The translations under genes were made by a program, and so were the position numbers. The notes below the pieces were generated by a model. The model saw nothing but the letters and a program-made list of their open reading frames with translations. It was not told where the DNA came from and did not search any database. Source: a virus. Taken from it: a stretch of 62,660 bases of DNA. Below, piece by piece: positions 49,247-57,215 of this stretch (its first letter is position 1; every line of letters begins with the position of its first letter). The stretch spans positions 1 to 62,660 of the IMG/VR virus record IMGVR_UViG_3300001918_000027. One strand, written 5' to 3'.

Positions 49247-50916
49247 GCCAATGCCTTGGTATTAAATAATGATTCCGCAATCCTGTCTATGATTTCCTTC
49301 TGTACATTCTCCTCATTACCGGTGATGGTATTGGCTACCTCGCGTTTCTTCTCGATGATTTTGTAGATGTCTTCATCGATGGTACCCGAGCCCAGGAAAT
49401 AAGTACATTGCACACTATCTTTTTGGCCTATGCGATGGCAGCGGTCCTCGCACTGATTAGCATCTGCGGCATGCCAGGGGAGCTCAACAAAGGCTACCCG
49501 AGACGAAGCCGTAAGGGTAATACCCACACCACCGGCCTTGATGTTGCAAATAATAACATTGGTTCTGGGGTCCTTCTGAAAGCTATCCACAGCTTTTTGC
49601 CGACTTTCTGTGGAGTCACTGCCGGTAACCGTTACGGCATGAGGGTATTGCTTAATCAAGGCCTGTGCAATTTCTTTCTGATGAATAAAGATTACAATCT
49701 TTTGCCCAGCCTCAATGATTTCATCTACGTGTTCAACGACTTCATTGAGTTTACCCCTTGCACTGATGTTTTTACAGATACCGATTTTAACCATGAGTTC
49801 GCCCCGCATACTGCGCTCAACTTCGGGGTCGCTTTTTGCCTTGTACTCCTTTAGGTACCCGGCGAGGTCAGCGATGGCGTCTTGATACTCCTTTTTGGTA
49901 CTGATGTCACAGAGCACGATTTGCCGCATCTTATCGGGCAGGTCTGAAAGCACATCCTTTTTCCGGCGTTGATAAAAACAGGTAGTGGCCAACTTGTATT
50001 GCAATTCCTTAAGGTTGGTGGCTCCACTACCATTGCCCCCACAATAGCGGTTCATAAAGAACTTGTATCCACCTAAATCAGGCAGGCGCTCAATAATGGC
50101 CAATTGACTTATGAGGTCCTTTGGCTTGTTAACAACAGGGGTACCGGTAAGCCCTAAGATGTATTTCTTCCCGCTTGCAATACCCTTTGTGAATTTAGCC
50201 TGCTGAGTACCTGCATCCTTTACTCGGTGTAGCTCATCAATTATAACCGAGTTAAAAAGCTTGATATGCTCTTTAAACTTTACGTATTTCAAACTCAGTG
50301 CCTGTCCCTCGGGAACATTGATTTCGGCAACGAAGAACTTCTTAAGGCTTTCGTAATTCACAATGAGTACATCGGCCAACCCAGTGCGCAGGTATTGATG
50401 CCAGGTATTCTTCATGGAGTCGCGCATAACCAAAGCCTTTCTGTCCGTCCAAAGTGCCCATTCACGGGCCCAGTTTTCCTTTAGCGATGTTGGGCAAATC
50501 ACGAGGCAGGGAAACGGCTGTTCGCCCTTTATTGCGGCTCCGTGGATGGTAGCAATACCCTGGCCAGTCTTACCCAGGCCTGGTTCATCGCCCATGATCA
50601 CCCGTTTCTTCTGAACACTATAGGCGACGCCTTTGCGCTGATAGGCGAACAAATTGCGCTTTAGGGGCACGTCGAAATCGAGATCCGGGAGTTCGGGAAT
50701 CTCGCCCAATTCATCTGCAGTAACTGAATTCGTTACAGCCAGGTAGTTGTACTTCTTCCTGAAGCTCTCGATGGCGTCTGCCTCCCTGAGTGGCACATGC
50801 CAAACCCTGGTATTGCGGTCAAACCAGCGGCCGGGTATCGCCTTGATATCTTCTACCATTCCGGCATGAAAACCAAAGCTAACCATGTAGTCAGTACTTG
50901 TTTTGGTTATGGTCAT
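49243..50916 (-). CDS. SNF2 helicase with HARP-like N-terminus
   Basis: 557 residues. Residues 10-55 look HARP-like (MVEDIKAIPGRWFDRNTRVW, then HVPLREADAIESFRKKY). SNF2 motifs follow: GDEPGLGKTGQ near 107-117 (Walker A), IIDELHRVK near 227 (DELH), LTGTPVVNKP near 255, and EDRCHRIGQKD near 513. HARP-SNF2 proteins act as fork-remodelling or annealing helicases (SMARCAL1 type, established). It overlaps the initiator gene by four bases, so it probably works in phage replication. A second SNF2 gene lies at 15032 with its HARP-like part in a separate gene. Confidence 0.9.
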   Translation of the reverse strand: MTITKTSTDYMVSFGFHAGMVEDIKAIPGRWFDRNTRVWHVPLREADAIESFRKKYNYLAVTNSVTADELGEIPELPDLDFDVPLKRNLFAYQRKGVAYSVQKKRVIMGDEPGLGKTGQGIATIHGAAIKGEQPFPCLVICPTSLKENWAREWALWTDRKALVMRDSMKNTWHQYLRTGLADVLIVNYESLKKFFVAEINVPEGQALSLKYVKFKEHIKLFNSVIIDELHRVKDAGTQQAKFTKGIASGKKYILGLTGTPVVNKPKDLISQLAIIERLPDLGGYKFFMNRYCGGNGSGATNLKELQYKLATTCFYQRRKKDVLSDLPDKMRQIVLCDISTKKEYQDAIADLAGYLKEYKAKSDPEVERSMRGELMVKIGICKNISARGKLNEVVEHVDEIIEAGQKIVIFIHQKEIAQALIKQYPHAVTVTGSDSTESRQKAVDSFQKDPRTNVIICNIKAGGVGITLTASSRVAFVELPWHAADANQCEDRCHRIGQKDSVQCTYFLGSGTIDEDIYKIIEKKREVANTITGNEENVQKEIIDRIAESLFNTKALA

Positions 50917-50917
50917 C

Positions 50918-51163
50918 TTAGTCCTCCGATTTGTCGTAAATCAACTTTATATCCTTCTTGCTTACTCCACCTCTGGAGAGCAGTTTTGCCGCATCCACGG
51001 TAACCTTCGCTGCATTAACGATAGGCGTTGCCAAGGCTGCTATAGCCTTACCACGGGCTATTTCGTTTTTGAGGTCTTCGCCTTTGAGGTCTTCATCGTT
51101 GAGCCTTTCGATTTGGAGGAAGAGGTGATCTGTGAGATCTCCGACTTTGTTTTTTGTTCCCAT
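50918..51163 (-). CDS. Small phage protein of replication block, unknown
   Basis: 81 residues. ARGKAIAALATPIVNAAKVT followed by VDAAKLLSRGGVSKK is a helical motif I connect with small phage proteins next to HNH genes. It overlaps the C-terminal 106 bases of the HNH gene in another frame. Its stop is one base before the helicase ATG. Function unknown. Confidence 0.55.
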   Translation of the reverse strand: MGTKNKVGDLTDHLFLQIERLNDEDLKGEDLKNEIARGKAIAALATPIVNAAKVTVDAAKLLSRGGVSKKDIKLIYDKSED

Positions 51164-51948
51164 ACTGAGATTTTTTTATTTAGTTTACTTAATGAATGAA
51201 TTGCTGATATCAGTTCGGAAGGGAACCGCATGATTGAATTCCTGAGCATGTTTTCCTTCCTGGTTATGAGTTCGAGGTTACCAAGCTTAGTATTGAGGCT
51301 GTTACCATCTTTAAACACAAGGCAAAGGCCATCGGGTATGGGTCCCCTGAACATCTCCCACCGGTACCGATGGTAGGGCTCCCATACACCCGGGGATGTT
51401 CTGATGTATTTATACGGAACGCCTCGATTATCTTTCCTGATGGATATAATGCCCTCCCGGCTATAGGTATTGGCTGGAAGCTGGCCTTTTTGAAACATGG
51501 TGGCCTTGCATTTCTTATACTGGGCTCTTGACATCGGCTTGCCTTTATTCGCTGGTTCGTGACCAGGCTTGAACAAGGCAAGCTGTTTATTACGCTGTAT
51601 CACTTCTTCCGGAATAACCAAGCCCAGCTGCCTTAGCCTGCATCTAATGAAGGAATCGCTTCTACCCAATTTCTGGGCCATAGTTTTTGATGGCATCTTT
51701 AAGTAGTTCCGCTTCAGGAAAGCATCTGTGCGTTTATCGCTTGTGGTGCGGCCGGTCATTTTCTTAGCCCTGAGTTCAGCAATGGTTTCCATTGGTACCT
51801 GCAAGCCCTCTCTGCGGAGGAAACCCGTAACCACGGATTTACCTACACCAAGCCTTGCGGCCATATCAGACCCGGAAAACTTCATCCGGTTTTTCCGGAT
51901 GAAGTTTTGCTGAGCCCTGGTTAGCGATATTGGCTTACCCTTAGGCAT
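51058..51948 (-). CDS. HNH endonuclease with N-terminal HTH domains
   Basis: 296 residues. Two helix-turn-helix-like parts lie at the N-terminus (GSDMAARLGVGKSVVTGFLR and SKTMAQKLGRSDSFIRCRLR). The HNH domain is YHRYRWEMFRGPIPDGLCLV near 190-210, then FKDGNSLNTKLGNLELITRK. The C-terminus is a Lys/Ser-rich tail overlapped by the next gene. It could be a homing-type endonuclease or a replication nuclease. The tail beyond residue 250 is poorly folded, so the gene may have been extended. Confidence 0.85.
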   Translation of the reverse strand: MPKGKPISLTRAQQNFIRKNRMKFSGSDMAARLGVGKSVVTGFLRREGLQVPMETIAELRAKKMTGRTTSDKRTDAFLKRNYLKMPSKTMAQKLGRSDSFIRCRLRQLGLVIPEEVIQRNKQLALFKPGHEPANKGKPMSRAQYKKCKATMFQKGQLPANTYSREGIISIRKDNRGVPYKYIRTSPGVWEPYHRYRWEMFRGPIPDGLCLVFKDGNSLNTKLGNLELITRKENMLRNSIMRFPSELISAIHSLSKLNKKISVWEQKTKSEISQITSSSKSKGSTMKTSKAKTSKTK

Positions 51949-52387
51949 TTGCCTGCGCCTCCTGTGTCGCTGCCTCAGCCGGCTTTGGTTCGTTAATGCG
52001 ATACTCAGCGGTATCGATTTTGTAAAGCAGCTGCTTTTCGAATTTCACCGGCTCGGTGTTGAGCTTGAACCTTACCGCATTTTCGGTTTTGATACCGAGG
52101 CTGGCCAACAGGGTAGTTACTACCTTTTCGTTTTGGCAAACCAGCGTGGGGCTGGTCTTTCCCGAGGTACGGAGTTTGAATCCGTCTTTGTCCTTTACGA
52201 TAAACCAGGTCTTGGGGTTCTCACTGTCCTGTAGCAGGGCGATGGTATCACCGGCCTTAAGGCCCAACTTGGTGAATGCTTCACCATTAATCACGATTTG
52301 GCCCTCTGCCTTGAGGGTAATTGCTGCTTGCTTGGTGCGAACTGTTGCGCTGTTTGTGCTGTCAAATTTTACGAGTTTCATCGTCAT
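51941..52387 (-). CDS. Phage protein of unknown function behind its own promoter
   Basis: 148 residues from the ATG at 52387; an ATG two codons later is possible, and a GTG at 52441 is unlikely because it lies in the promoter. Strand-rich: KQAAITLKAEGQIVINGEAF, then AGDTIALLQDSENPKTWFIV. This region resembles an AbrB-like or swapped-hairpin barrel, but I cannot prove it. It is preceded by a promoter identical in pattern to the one at 41222. Confidence 0.55.
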   Translation of the reverse strand: MTMKLVKFDSTNSATVRTKQAAITLKAEGQIVINGEAFTKLGLKAGDTIALLQDSENPKTWFIVKDKDGFKLRTSGKTSPTLVCQNEKVVTTLLASLGIKTENAVRFKLNTEPVKFEKQLLYKIDTAEYRINEPKPAEAATQEAQANA

Positions 52388-52420
52388 TCCGTTTTTTGTT
52401 GTTAAAAAATTATTGTACTG

Positions 52421-52452
52421 CAATGATAGAAACCTATACACCCCTGTGCAAG
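52421..52452 (-). promoter_or_regulatory. Promoter CTTG-N20-TATCATTG for the gene at 51941
   Basis: On the minus strand CTTG (52452-52449), 20 bases, TATCATTG (52428-52421). The extended box TTTCTATCATTGC is identical to the one upstream of 40935. Transcription would continue leftward into the HNH, helicase and initiator genes. Confidence 0.6.
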
Positions 52453-52456
52453 TCTT

Positions 52457-54346
52457 TTAACCGTCTTTGCTTTTCTTTTGCTTTTGGCCTTTTTTAAAGG
52501 CGTTAACAATGTTTTCCGATAGCTCACCGCTGATTTGTTGTGCCGGTGGAAACCCCTGATCAGCCAATGTTAGATCATCGTCAACACCTACATCGTCAGG
52601 CTCATTTTTTGCCACCGACGCCCTTATGGCAGCAATGCGTTTCTGTAGGCGCTCATTGCGGGCCTCAGCCTTTTCCATTTGGGCCAACTCGATCTGATTT
52701 ACCTCATCAACGAAATAGGACTTAATAACGGGATAAGCAACGCTATTCTTGCCGCCTTTAGTAAGGTGGCTACCAAAACCGGTTGCCATCACATCAAGCA
52801 TAAAGATGCGGCTCATTTGCATCAACATGCCCTCGGTAAAAAAGTCCTTCTCTTCGTAATCTTCGCCAAACACTTCCTTAACTATGCGCTTGGTGCTGTA
52901 ATCCAGCTTATCAACCATGGCGAGAAACAATGCCTTTCTTTCGGCCTTACTAAGGCCAGCATTGTTGCTATAAATCCGGATCTTGGCATCATCGGTATTA
53001 AGGAGTTGGCGAACTCCTGACCATACCTTTTCACCATCTAATTGCTTGTTGCGTACCTCTTTGACTTCGAGGCTTGCTATTTCAGCACTTGCGGCTATTT
53101 CCTCAGCATTACCACCGGCTACAGTTGCTTTTACCACGGCCGCAGCATTGGGGTTAAGCTTTACAAAGATTTCTCTGCCCAAATCACTCCCAGCAATAAT
53201 TGTGGCCTTAACAATGCTTCCATTACGGAGGCCTTCTTGATGCTGGTCAATCTCCTTTTTCCAGTCCTGCAATAGCTCATTGTATTCGTCACGAGCCTCT
53301 TTTTCATCAAGGTCTTCGTCTTCCCGCCAATCATCCCCATATTCATCACAAGCCCAGGTCTCAAAATCGGGAAAAGATTCATCAGGCTCCCAGTGCCGGT
53401 TGTATTGATTATCTTCAATTACATTTATACCCATCTGCTTGGCCTCTTCCAATTTGCGTTTATCAGCATTGCTGGAGGCATAGGGAGCCACGGCTAACAT
53501 TTTGGGATTGGTTGCGAGTTCTTCGAGGCGCCTTTTGTAAAACCGCTGTTCCTTAATCGCAAAGCAGCTGGGTTTCAAACAATTACTCTCTTTAAGGTCA
53601 TCAAAAAGCAGGGGTTGATTTCCGCTATTATGAGGGCACTTTGAACAGGCACCTGCTTCAGGGTACAAACTGGCGTCTTCAGCATCAAAATTGGCGTTGT
53701 CAATTCTCTCCAGATTTTGTCTAACATAGTAGGTGATATTACCAATCGACCAGTTTTTACCCAAACGTGTGCGCCAATCTCCAGGGCAAGCCTCTTTAAT
53801 AATTTCTTCCTGAGCCGATGGTGAAAGCCGGCAAATCTTCATGGCGTCTTCGAGGTCCATGTGGCCATTGAAATAGATTTTTTGACCATCCTCAATGAGG
53901 TCGGCAAGCTTGATGCGCTTGGCCACAAAGGACGGGCTCTTCCCCACCCGATTGGCGATTTGCTCAATGGTAAAGCGTTCATGCAGCTTTGCAAACGCGA
54001 TACCCTCCTCAAGGGGGTGCACATCTTTACGGATGAGGTTCTCCGTTATTTGTATTTCCAGGGCTTCTTCATCACTGAGGTTGCGGATGATAGCAGGGAT
54101 AGTGTTTCTTCCACTAAAAGCGGCAGCAACAGCAAGAGCAGCGCGATATCTTCTCTCCCCGGCCACTATCATGAAGCCATCGGCATCAGGCCTTACTAAA
54201 ATGGGTTGAAGCACGCCCTGCTCCCGAACTGAATTAATGAGTTCATCCATAGCGACGTCATCAAATGTTTTCCGTGGCTGATTGGGGTCTGGAGCTATTA
54301 TGGCCAGCTCCAGATCGTGAAATGTTGTCTTTGTTGGTGTTGACAT
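52457..54346 (-). CDS. Large ParB/Spo0J family protein
   Basis: 629 residues. ParB N-terminal motifs: IAPDPNQPRKTFDD near 13, EQGVLQPILVRPD near 41, IVAGERRYRAALAV near 59 and ENLIRKDVHPLEEG near 102, then a helix-turn-helix (TIEQIANRVGKSPSFVAKRI). A Cys cluster (CSKCPHNSGN and NCLKPSC near 235-265) suggests a zinc site, then a long C-terminal region. Phage ParB-like proteins may serve plasmid-type segregation or DNA-end functions; here no ParA is present, so partition is unlikely on its own. Confidence 0.85.
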   Translation of the reverse strand: MSTPTKTTFHDLELAIIAPDPNQPRKTFDDVAMDELINSVREQGVLQPILVRPDADGFMIVAGERRYRAALAVAAAFSGRNTIPAIIRNLSDEEALEIQITENLIRKDVHPLEEGIAFAKLHERFTIEQIANRVGKSPSFVAKRIKLADLIEDGQKIYFNGHMDLEDAMKICRLSPSAQEEIIKEACPGDWRTRLGKNWSIGNITYYVRQNLERIDNANFDAEDASLYPEAGACSKCPHNSGNQPLLFDDLKESNCLKPSCFAIKEQRFYKRRLEELATNPKMLAVAPYASSNADKRKLEEAKQMGINVIEDNQYNRHWEPDESFPDFETWACDEYGDDWREDEDLDEKEARDEYNELLQDWKKEIDQHQEGLRNGSIVKATIIAGSDLGREIFVKLNPNAAAVVKATVAGGNAEEIAASAEIASLEVKEVRNKQLDGEKVWSGVRQLLNTDDAKIRIYSNNAGLSKAERKALFLAMVDKLDYSTKRIVKEVFGEDYEEKDFFTEGMLMQMSRIFMLDVMATGFGSHLTKGGKNSVAYPVIKSYFVDEVNQIELAQMEKAEARNERLQKRIAAIRASVAKNEPDDVGVDDDLTLADQGFPPAQQISGELSENIVNAFKKGQKQKKSKDG

Positions 54347-54364
54347 TTTTTTAAAATTGAATTG

Positions 54365-54619
54365 TTATTTAAGATTTTCAAGAAACCGGATTGCCGTTAC
54401 GGCCACCTGTACAGCCTCCGCTCTAATGCGCCTGCGGTGTTCATCATCGCTGTATTTACTGCGTTCGTATTTGCGCTCTAGGCAGGCCTGCATTAGCTCC
54501 CCGGCTTCCTCCACCACGATCCCAGCCTGACCAGCGGGATGCACGGGCCATTTGGGATGCAGGCGTTTGGCCTTAGCCAACTCTTTGAAGATATCGTCCA
54601 GAATATCAGGAGTTGTCAT
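54365..54619 (-). CDS. MazG-like nucleotide pyrophosphohydrolase-like protein
   Basis: 84 residues with the MazG-type motif VVEEAGELMQACL near 31-43 and helix VQVAVTAIRFLENL at the end. MazG enzymes hydrolyse nucleoside triphosphates and phage forms may reset host starvation signals. It is shorter than full MazG and matches the small phage forms. It starts two bases before the stop of the gene at 54622. Confidence 0.75.
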   Translation of the reverse strand: MTTPDILDDIFKELAKAKRLHPKWPVHPAGQAGIVVEEAGELMQACLERKYERSKYSDDEHRRRIRAEAVQVAVTAIRFLENLK

Positions 54620-54621
54620 GG

Positions 54622-55161
54622 CTAAAATTCTTCATCGGTTTCAGGAAAATCAAAACCGAGTTGCTGATCGGGTGCATGCTTTTTCTCAAAGAGGTAAAGT
54701 AGCGTCTCTTGCTTAGCCACATTCACGGCATGCTCAAGCTCACCGTTGTCTTCAAACCTGACATAAGGTGCAGTAAGGTTAAGCACGGATCCGCTTTCGA
54801 GGTCGCGGAAACCAATGAGGGTGGCACCATCTTCGTTGGTACCGATGGTGAATCCGGTACACTCCACTTTGCTTTCCTCGGGCTGCTCAGTTATCTCCAG
54901 GAGAATATTATTCATCCTGCGAAATGCGGCTTTGAGGTCATCGTGAACGGGTGCGGTACAATCCTTTTTTACCTTGTTGCTGCTGTCATCCAGGGTTTCG
55001 CTATACTCAACTTCGATAGCGATGTCCTTTAGCTTTGCCTTTTTTACGCTGTACTTTTTCTCCAGTTTTTGTAGTGAGCGGGCCATGCCTTCGAGGTCGC
55101 TCATCTCAATGGTGGCTCCGTTTTCATCTGCGGCCACAACTTTCATTTTTGATTTTGCCAT
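54622..55161 (-). CDS. Phage protein of unknown function
   Basis: 179 residues: MEDLEGMARSLQKL-like helix near 22-40, then a beta-rich part (VECTGFTIGTNEDGATLIGF) and an acidic end (LGFDFPETDEEF). It lies in the replication block between a small early gene and the MazG-like gene. No domain recognised. Confidence 0.55.
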   Translation of the reverse strand: MAKSKMKVVAADENGATIEMSDLEGMARSLQKLEKKYSVKKAKLKDIAIEVEYSETLDDSSNKVKKDCTAPVHDDLKAAFRRMNNILLEITEQPEESKVECTGFTIGTNEDGATLIGFRDLESGSVLNLTAPYVRFEDNGELEHAVNVAKQETLLYLFEKKHAPDQQLGFDFPETDEEF

Positions 55162-55185
55162 TTGTATTTGATTTATGTGAAAAAA

Positions 55186-55467
55186 TTAAAGTGCGTCGAA
55201 TTGGGCCTGCAGTTCGGCTATTTTGTTTTTGACTGCCTTAACATAGAGGCTATGGACGTAGTTAATATCAAAAAGATCTGGCCACATCTTATAGCCGCCG
55301 TTGGTAATCCCGGGAAGTTCTAGAACTAAAAATGGCTCGAATTCGGGTTTCATTTTTTGGGCATGAGTAACCCGATCCGGGAGTTTAGTTACCAATTCAA
55401 GGTGCTCCGTTAAATGATCAATTTCTCGCTTCAACTTAAAAGCCTTTTCGAATGTTTGCTTATTCAT
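55186..55467 (-). CDS. Small helical protein, unknown
   Basis: 93 residues from the ATG at 55467 (MNKQTFEKAFKLKREIDHLT). Mostly helical with a central FEPFLVLELPGITNGGYKMW. It may have a coiled coil at both ends. Function unknown. Confidence 0.55.
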   Translation of the reverse strand: MNKQTFEKAFKLKREIDHLTEHLELVTKLPDRVTHAQKMKPEFEPFLVLELPGITNGGYKMWPDLFDINYVHSLYVKAVKNKIAELQAQFDAL

Positions 55468-55493
55468 TAAAACATAGTTTATAGTGAAAAAAT

Positions 55494-55610
55494 TCAGTAC
55501 TCTTCCGGGTCCTCGGGTGGCCATGGCTTACGATTAAATGCTGCCATAATTAACAAAGCCGTGCATAACAGTATTGCCGCCATTACTGAGGGTATATGAG
55601 GTAGTTTCAT
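55494..55610 (-). CDS. Small membrane protein (38 residues)
   Basis: 38 residues: MKLPHIPSV, a hydrophobic helix MAAILLCTALLIMAAF and a charged end PEDPEEY. Its ATG overlaps the stop of the gene at 55607 as ATGA, the coupling used throughout this operon, which strongly supports it as a gene. Function unknown. Confidence 0.6.
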   Translation of the reverse strand: MKLPHIPSVMAAILLCTALLIMAAFNRKPWPPEDPEEY

Positions 55611-55810
55611 ATTGGCACCTCTTTCTTGATACGAAACCAGTTTTTACCCAGAGGCAAAACAACGATACCCTTTGCCCTTAGGACTTCTACGACGTCGCCA
55701 TATTGTTTCCGGTAATCCCTGAGGCTTTGCCTGCTGATGATGTATTGCCCTCTGCGGTTTACTACGAGTTCAAACAAGTAGTCAATTTTGCTTTCAACTG
55801 TGTGTGTCAT
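55607..55810 (-). CDS. Small protein, unknown
   Basis: 67 residues: FELVVNRRGQYIISRQSLRD, then VVEVLRAKGIVVLPLGKNWF. A basic alpha/beta mini-domain, perhaps nucleic acid-binding. It is coupled to the small membrane protein after it. Function unknown. Confidence 0.55.
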   Translation of the reverse strand: MTHTVESKIDYLFELVVNRRGQYIISRQSLRDYRKQYGDVVEVLRAKGIVVLPLGKNWFRIKKEVPI

Positions 55811-55853
55811 GATGTGAATTAAATTTTGTGCTAATAGCGGTAATGATTAGGGT

Positions 55854-55952
55854 TTATTCAAGGCCTGCCGGCTTTATTGGCTTTAGATTTGCTTTTGTAT
55901 AAACTACCTCAAAATCGCCGCCATCAATTAGTTCAATTTCCCAGTTATTCAT
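55854..55952 (-). CDS. Possible very small protein (32 residues)
   Basis: 32-residue frame: NNWEIELIDGGDFEVVYTKA, then NLKPIKPAGLE. It starts 11 bases after the stop of the gene at 55964. The fit into the gap favours a gene, but the length allows chance. Confidence 0.4.
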   Translation of the reverse strand: MNNWEIELIDGGDFEVVYTKANLKPIKPAGLE

Positions 55953-55963
55953 ATAGCAAGTTT

Positions 55964-56380
55964 TTAAAACGATTGTGAAAAACCGGCAAGCTTGGCCTCC
56001 TCCCGTAGCTTACCAATAATGGTTCGTTGAAATTCGGCACTGTGCGTACAGCCTCTATTAAGTCGCTCACACCAATCAACCAGGTAGGCATAATCACGGG
56101 TTAAGCTATCAATGTATTTATTCAATGTAGAGGGTGTCATCTTCTTACGCTGCGCCTCAATCAGAGCCTTTATGATACTGCTTTCTTCCAGCTCCCTGAG
56201 TCGATGTTTGGCATCGGCTAAGAACTTACCACTTAGGGCCATATAGTTCTCGCAGGCCTGTAGTCTGCAAATGCAGGCATCTACATTGTCGGCTTCGTAA
56301 TGGCTCTGCAGTAGGGCCTGTATTTCATTGCAGGCTTGAAAGATTTCTTCCGGTGTGGCGATATTTGTTGGTGTGAACAT
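55964..56380 (-). CDS. Helical early protein, unknown
   Basis: 138 residues, helical with four to five Cys: NVDACICRLQACENYMALSG, then LTRDYAYLVDWCERLNRGCT. Coiled-coil segments are likely. It follows the two tRNA genes and a stem-loop. Function unknown. Confidence 0.55.
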   Translation of the reverse strand: MFTPTNIATPEEIFQACNEIQALLQSHYEADNVDACICRLQACENYMALSGKFLADAKHRLRELEESSIIKALIEAQRKKMTPSTLNKYIDSLTRDYAYLVDWCERLNRGCTHSAEFQRTIIGKLREEAKLAGFSQSF

Positions 56381-56406
56381 TGGTGATGATAAAAAGTCTT
56401 AAAATA

Positions 56407-56456
56407 GTGCTCTCGGGATTTTTTTTTGTCCGCGTAACTTCGATACCCGAGAGCAC
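56407..56456 (-). terminator. Stem-loop between tRNA-Cys and the gene at 55964
   Basis: GTGCTCTCGGG (56407-56417) and CCCGAGAGCAC (56446-56456) form a perfect 11-base stem around a 28-base loop. On the minus strand TATTTTAAG follows. It may end the tRNA transcript or mark processing; the loop is long for a classical terminator. Confidence 0.5.
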
Positions 56457-56522
56457 CCTTGTTCTAAAATCTTAAATGAAAGTTTGCTTTACTGCTTCAT
56501 AACTACCTCCCTTTTATTTTAG

Positions 56523-56595
56523 AGACCACAGAGGGATTCGAACCCCCGCTTTCCACGATCTGCAATCGCGTGCCTTACCGCTCAGCCATGTGGTC
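56523..56595 (-). tRNA. tRNA-Cys (anticodon GCA)
   Basis: The acceptor stem GACCACA/TGTGGTC, anticodon loop TTGCAGA with GCA, a T-loop TTCGAAT and discriminator base U73, the identity base of tRNA-Cys, are all visible. CCA is not encoded. The D-stem GCT/GGC contains a G-T pair. Confidence 0.9.
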
Positions 56596-56647
56596 ATGTA
56601 AGCAAGGGCAGCTTGTTGACAGTGTCCCCGGCGTCCCGGTCTTGTTG

Positions 56648-56689
56648 CTTATCTGCTTTGCACCCTTACTTATCTGCTTTGCACTCTTG
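56648..56689. repeat. Tandem duplication of 21 bases between the tRNA genes
   Basis: Two copies of a 21-base unit (56648-56668 and 56669-56689), both starting CTTATCTGCTTTGCAC, differ at a few positions. It probably arose by slippage and may separate the two tRNA transcripts. Confidence 0.7.
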
Positions 56690-56693
56690 GTTG

Positions 56694-56765
56694 TTGCGGG
56701 AGATGGAATCGAACCACCGACTTCCGGGTAATGAGCCCGGCACGCTACCTCTGCGTCACCCCGCA
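56694..56765 (-). tRNA. tRNA-Met (anticodon CAT), initiator-like stem
   Basis: Acceptor TGCGGGG/TCCCGCA with A73, anticodon loop CTCATTA with CAT, T-loop TTCGATT. The anticodon stem carries three G-C pairs next to the loop (GGG/CCC), a hallmark of initiator tRNA. But positions 1 and 72 pair (T-A) and D-stem 11-24 is C-G, as in elongators. An Ile2 tRNA (lysidine-modified CAU) is less likely from this stem. Confidence 0.85.
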
Positions 56766-56821
56766 GTGATGAAAAACCGGCCCGCATAGACATACCACCC
56801 GGTTCAATTCAAAACGACGAC

Positions 56822-56989
56822 TTACCCTTGTAAAGAACTTACCTTATCTTTTTTTACGGGAAACTTGCCGGTTAAACCTTTCACAATCAATACATCACCA
56901 TGATCAGCTATGAGCTCAACCCTTTCACCCTTTTTGCCATAGAACTTTTTGGGGTTTATTACGCTTTTGATATCGTCAAGCAAAATCAT
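56822..56989 (-). CDS. Small early protein (55 residues), unknown
   Basis: 55 residues: ILLDDIKSVINPKKFYGKKG, then ERVELIADHGDVLIVKGLTG. The pattern suggests a small SH3-like barrel. Its ATG overlaps the stop of the gene at 56986 (ATGA). This coupling and the good composition make it a real gene although short. Confidence 0.65.
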   Translation of the reverse strand: MILLDDIKSVINPKKFYGKKGERVELIADHGDVLIVKGLTGKFPVKKDKVSSLQG

Positions 56990-57198
56990 AATTTAATACC
57001 ATCGGCTTGCTTGCTTATCTGGCTCCTCACTTTTTCCGGCAACAGGGTAAAAGGCATCATGACTTTGTCGTCATCCATTTCGAGCTCGCACATGGTTTTA
57101 GCCTTTACATTGCTTAGCTTCCTGATGATGTAGCTTTCGCCATCAAGGCGAAAACTAACAGGATCTTTGAGTTCAAATCTCTTCCATTCTGTATTCAT
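56986..57198 (-). CDS. Small early protein, unknown
   Basis: 70 residues: RFELKDPVSFRLDGESYIIR, then ELEMDDDKVMMPFTLLPEKV. Beta-rich with an acidic centre. It is coupled to the 55-residue gene after it. Function unknown. Confidence 0.6.
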   Translation of the reverse strand: MNTEWKRFELKDPVSFRLDGESYIIRKLSNVKAKTMCELEMDDDKVMMPFTLLPEKVRSQISKQADGIKL

Positions 57199-57215
57199 AA
57201 AGAAGGCCTCCTTAG

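Noticed and set aside
56575-56793. Minus-strand frame across the two tRNA genes
   Set aside because: It reads through two convincing tRNA structures and the tandem repeat; a coding role is not credible.
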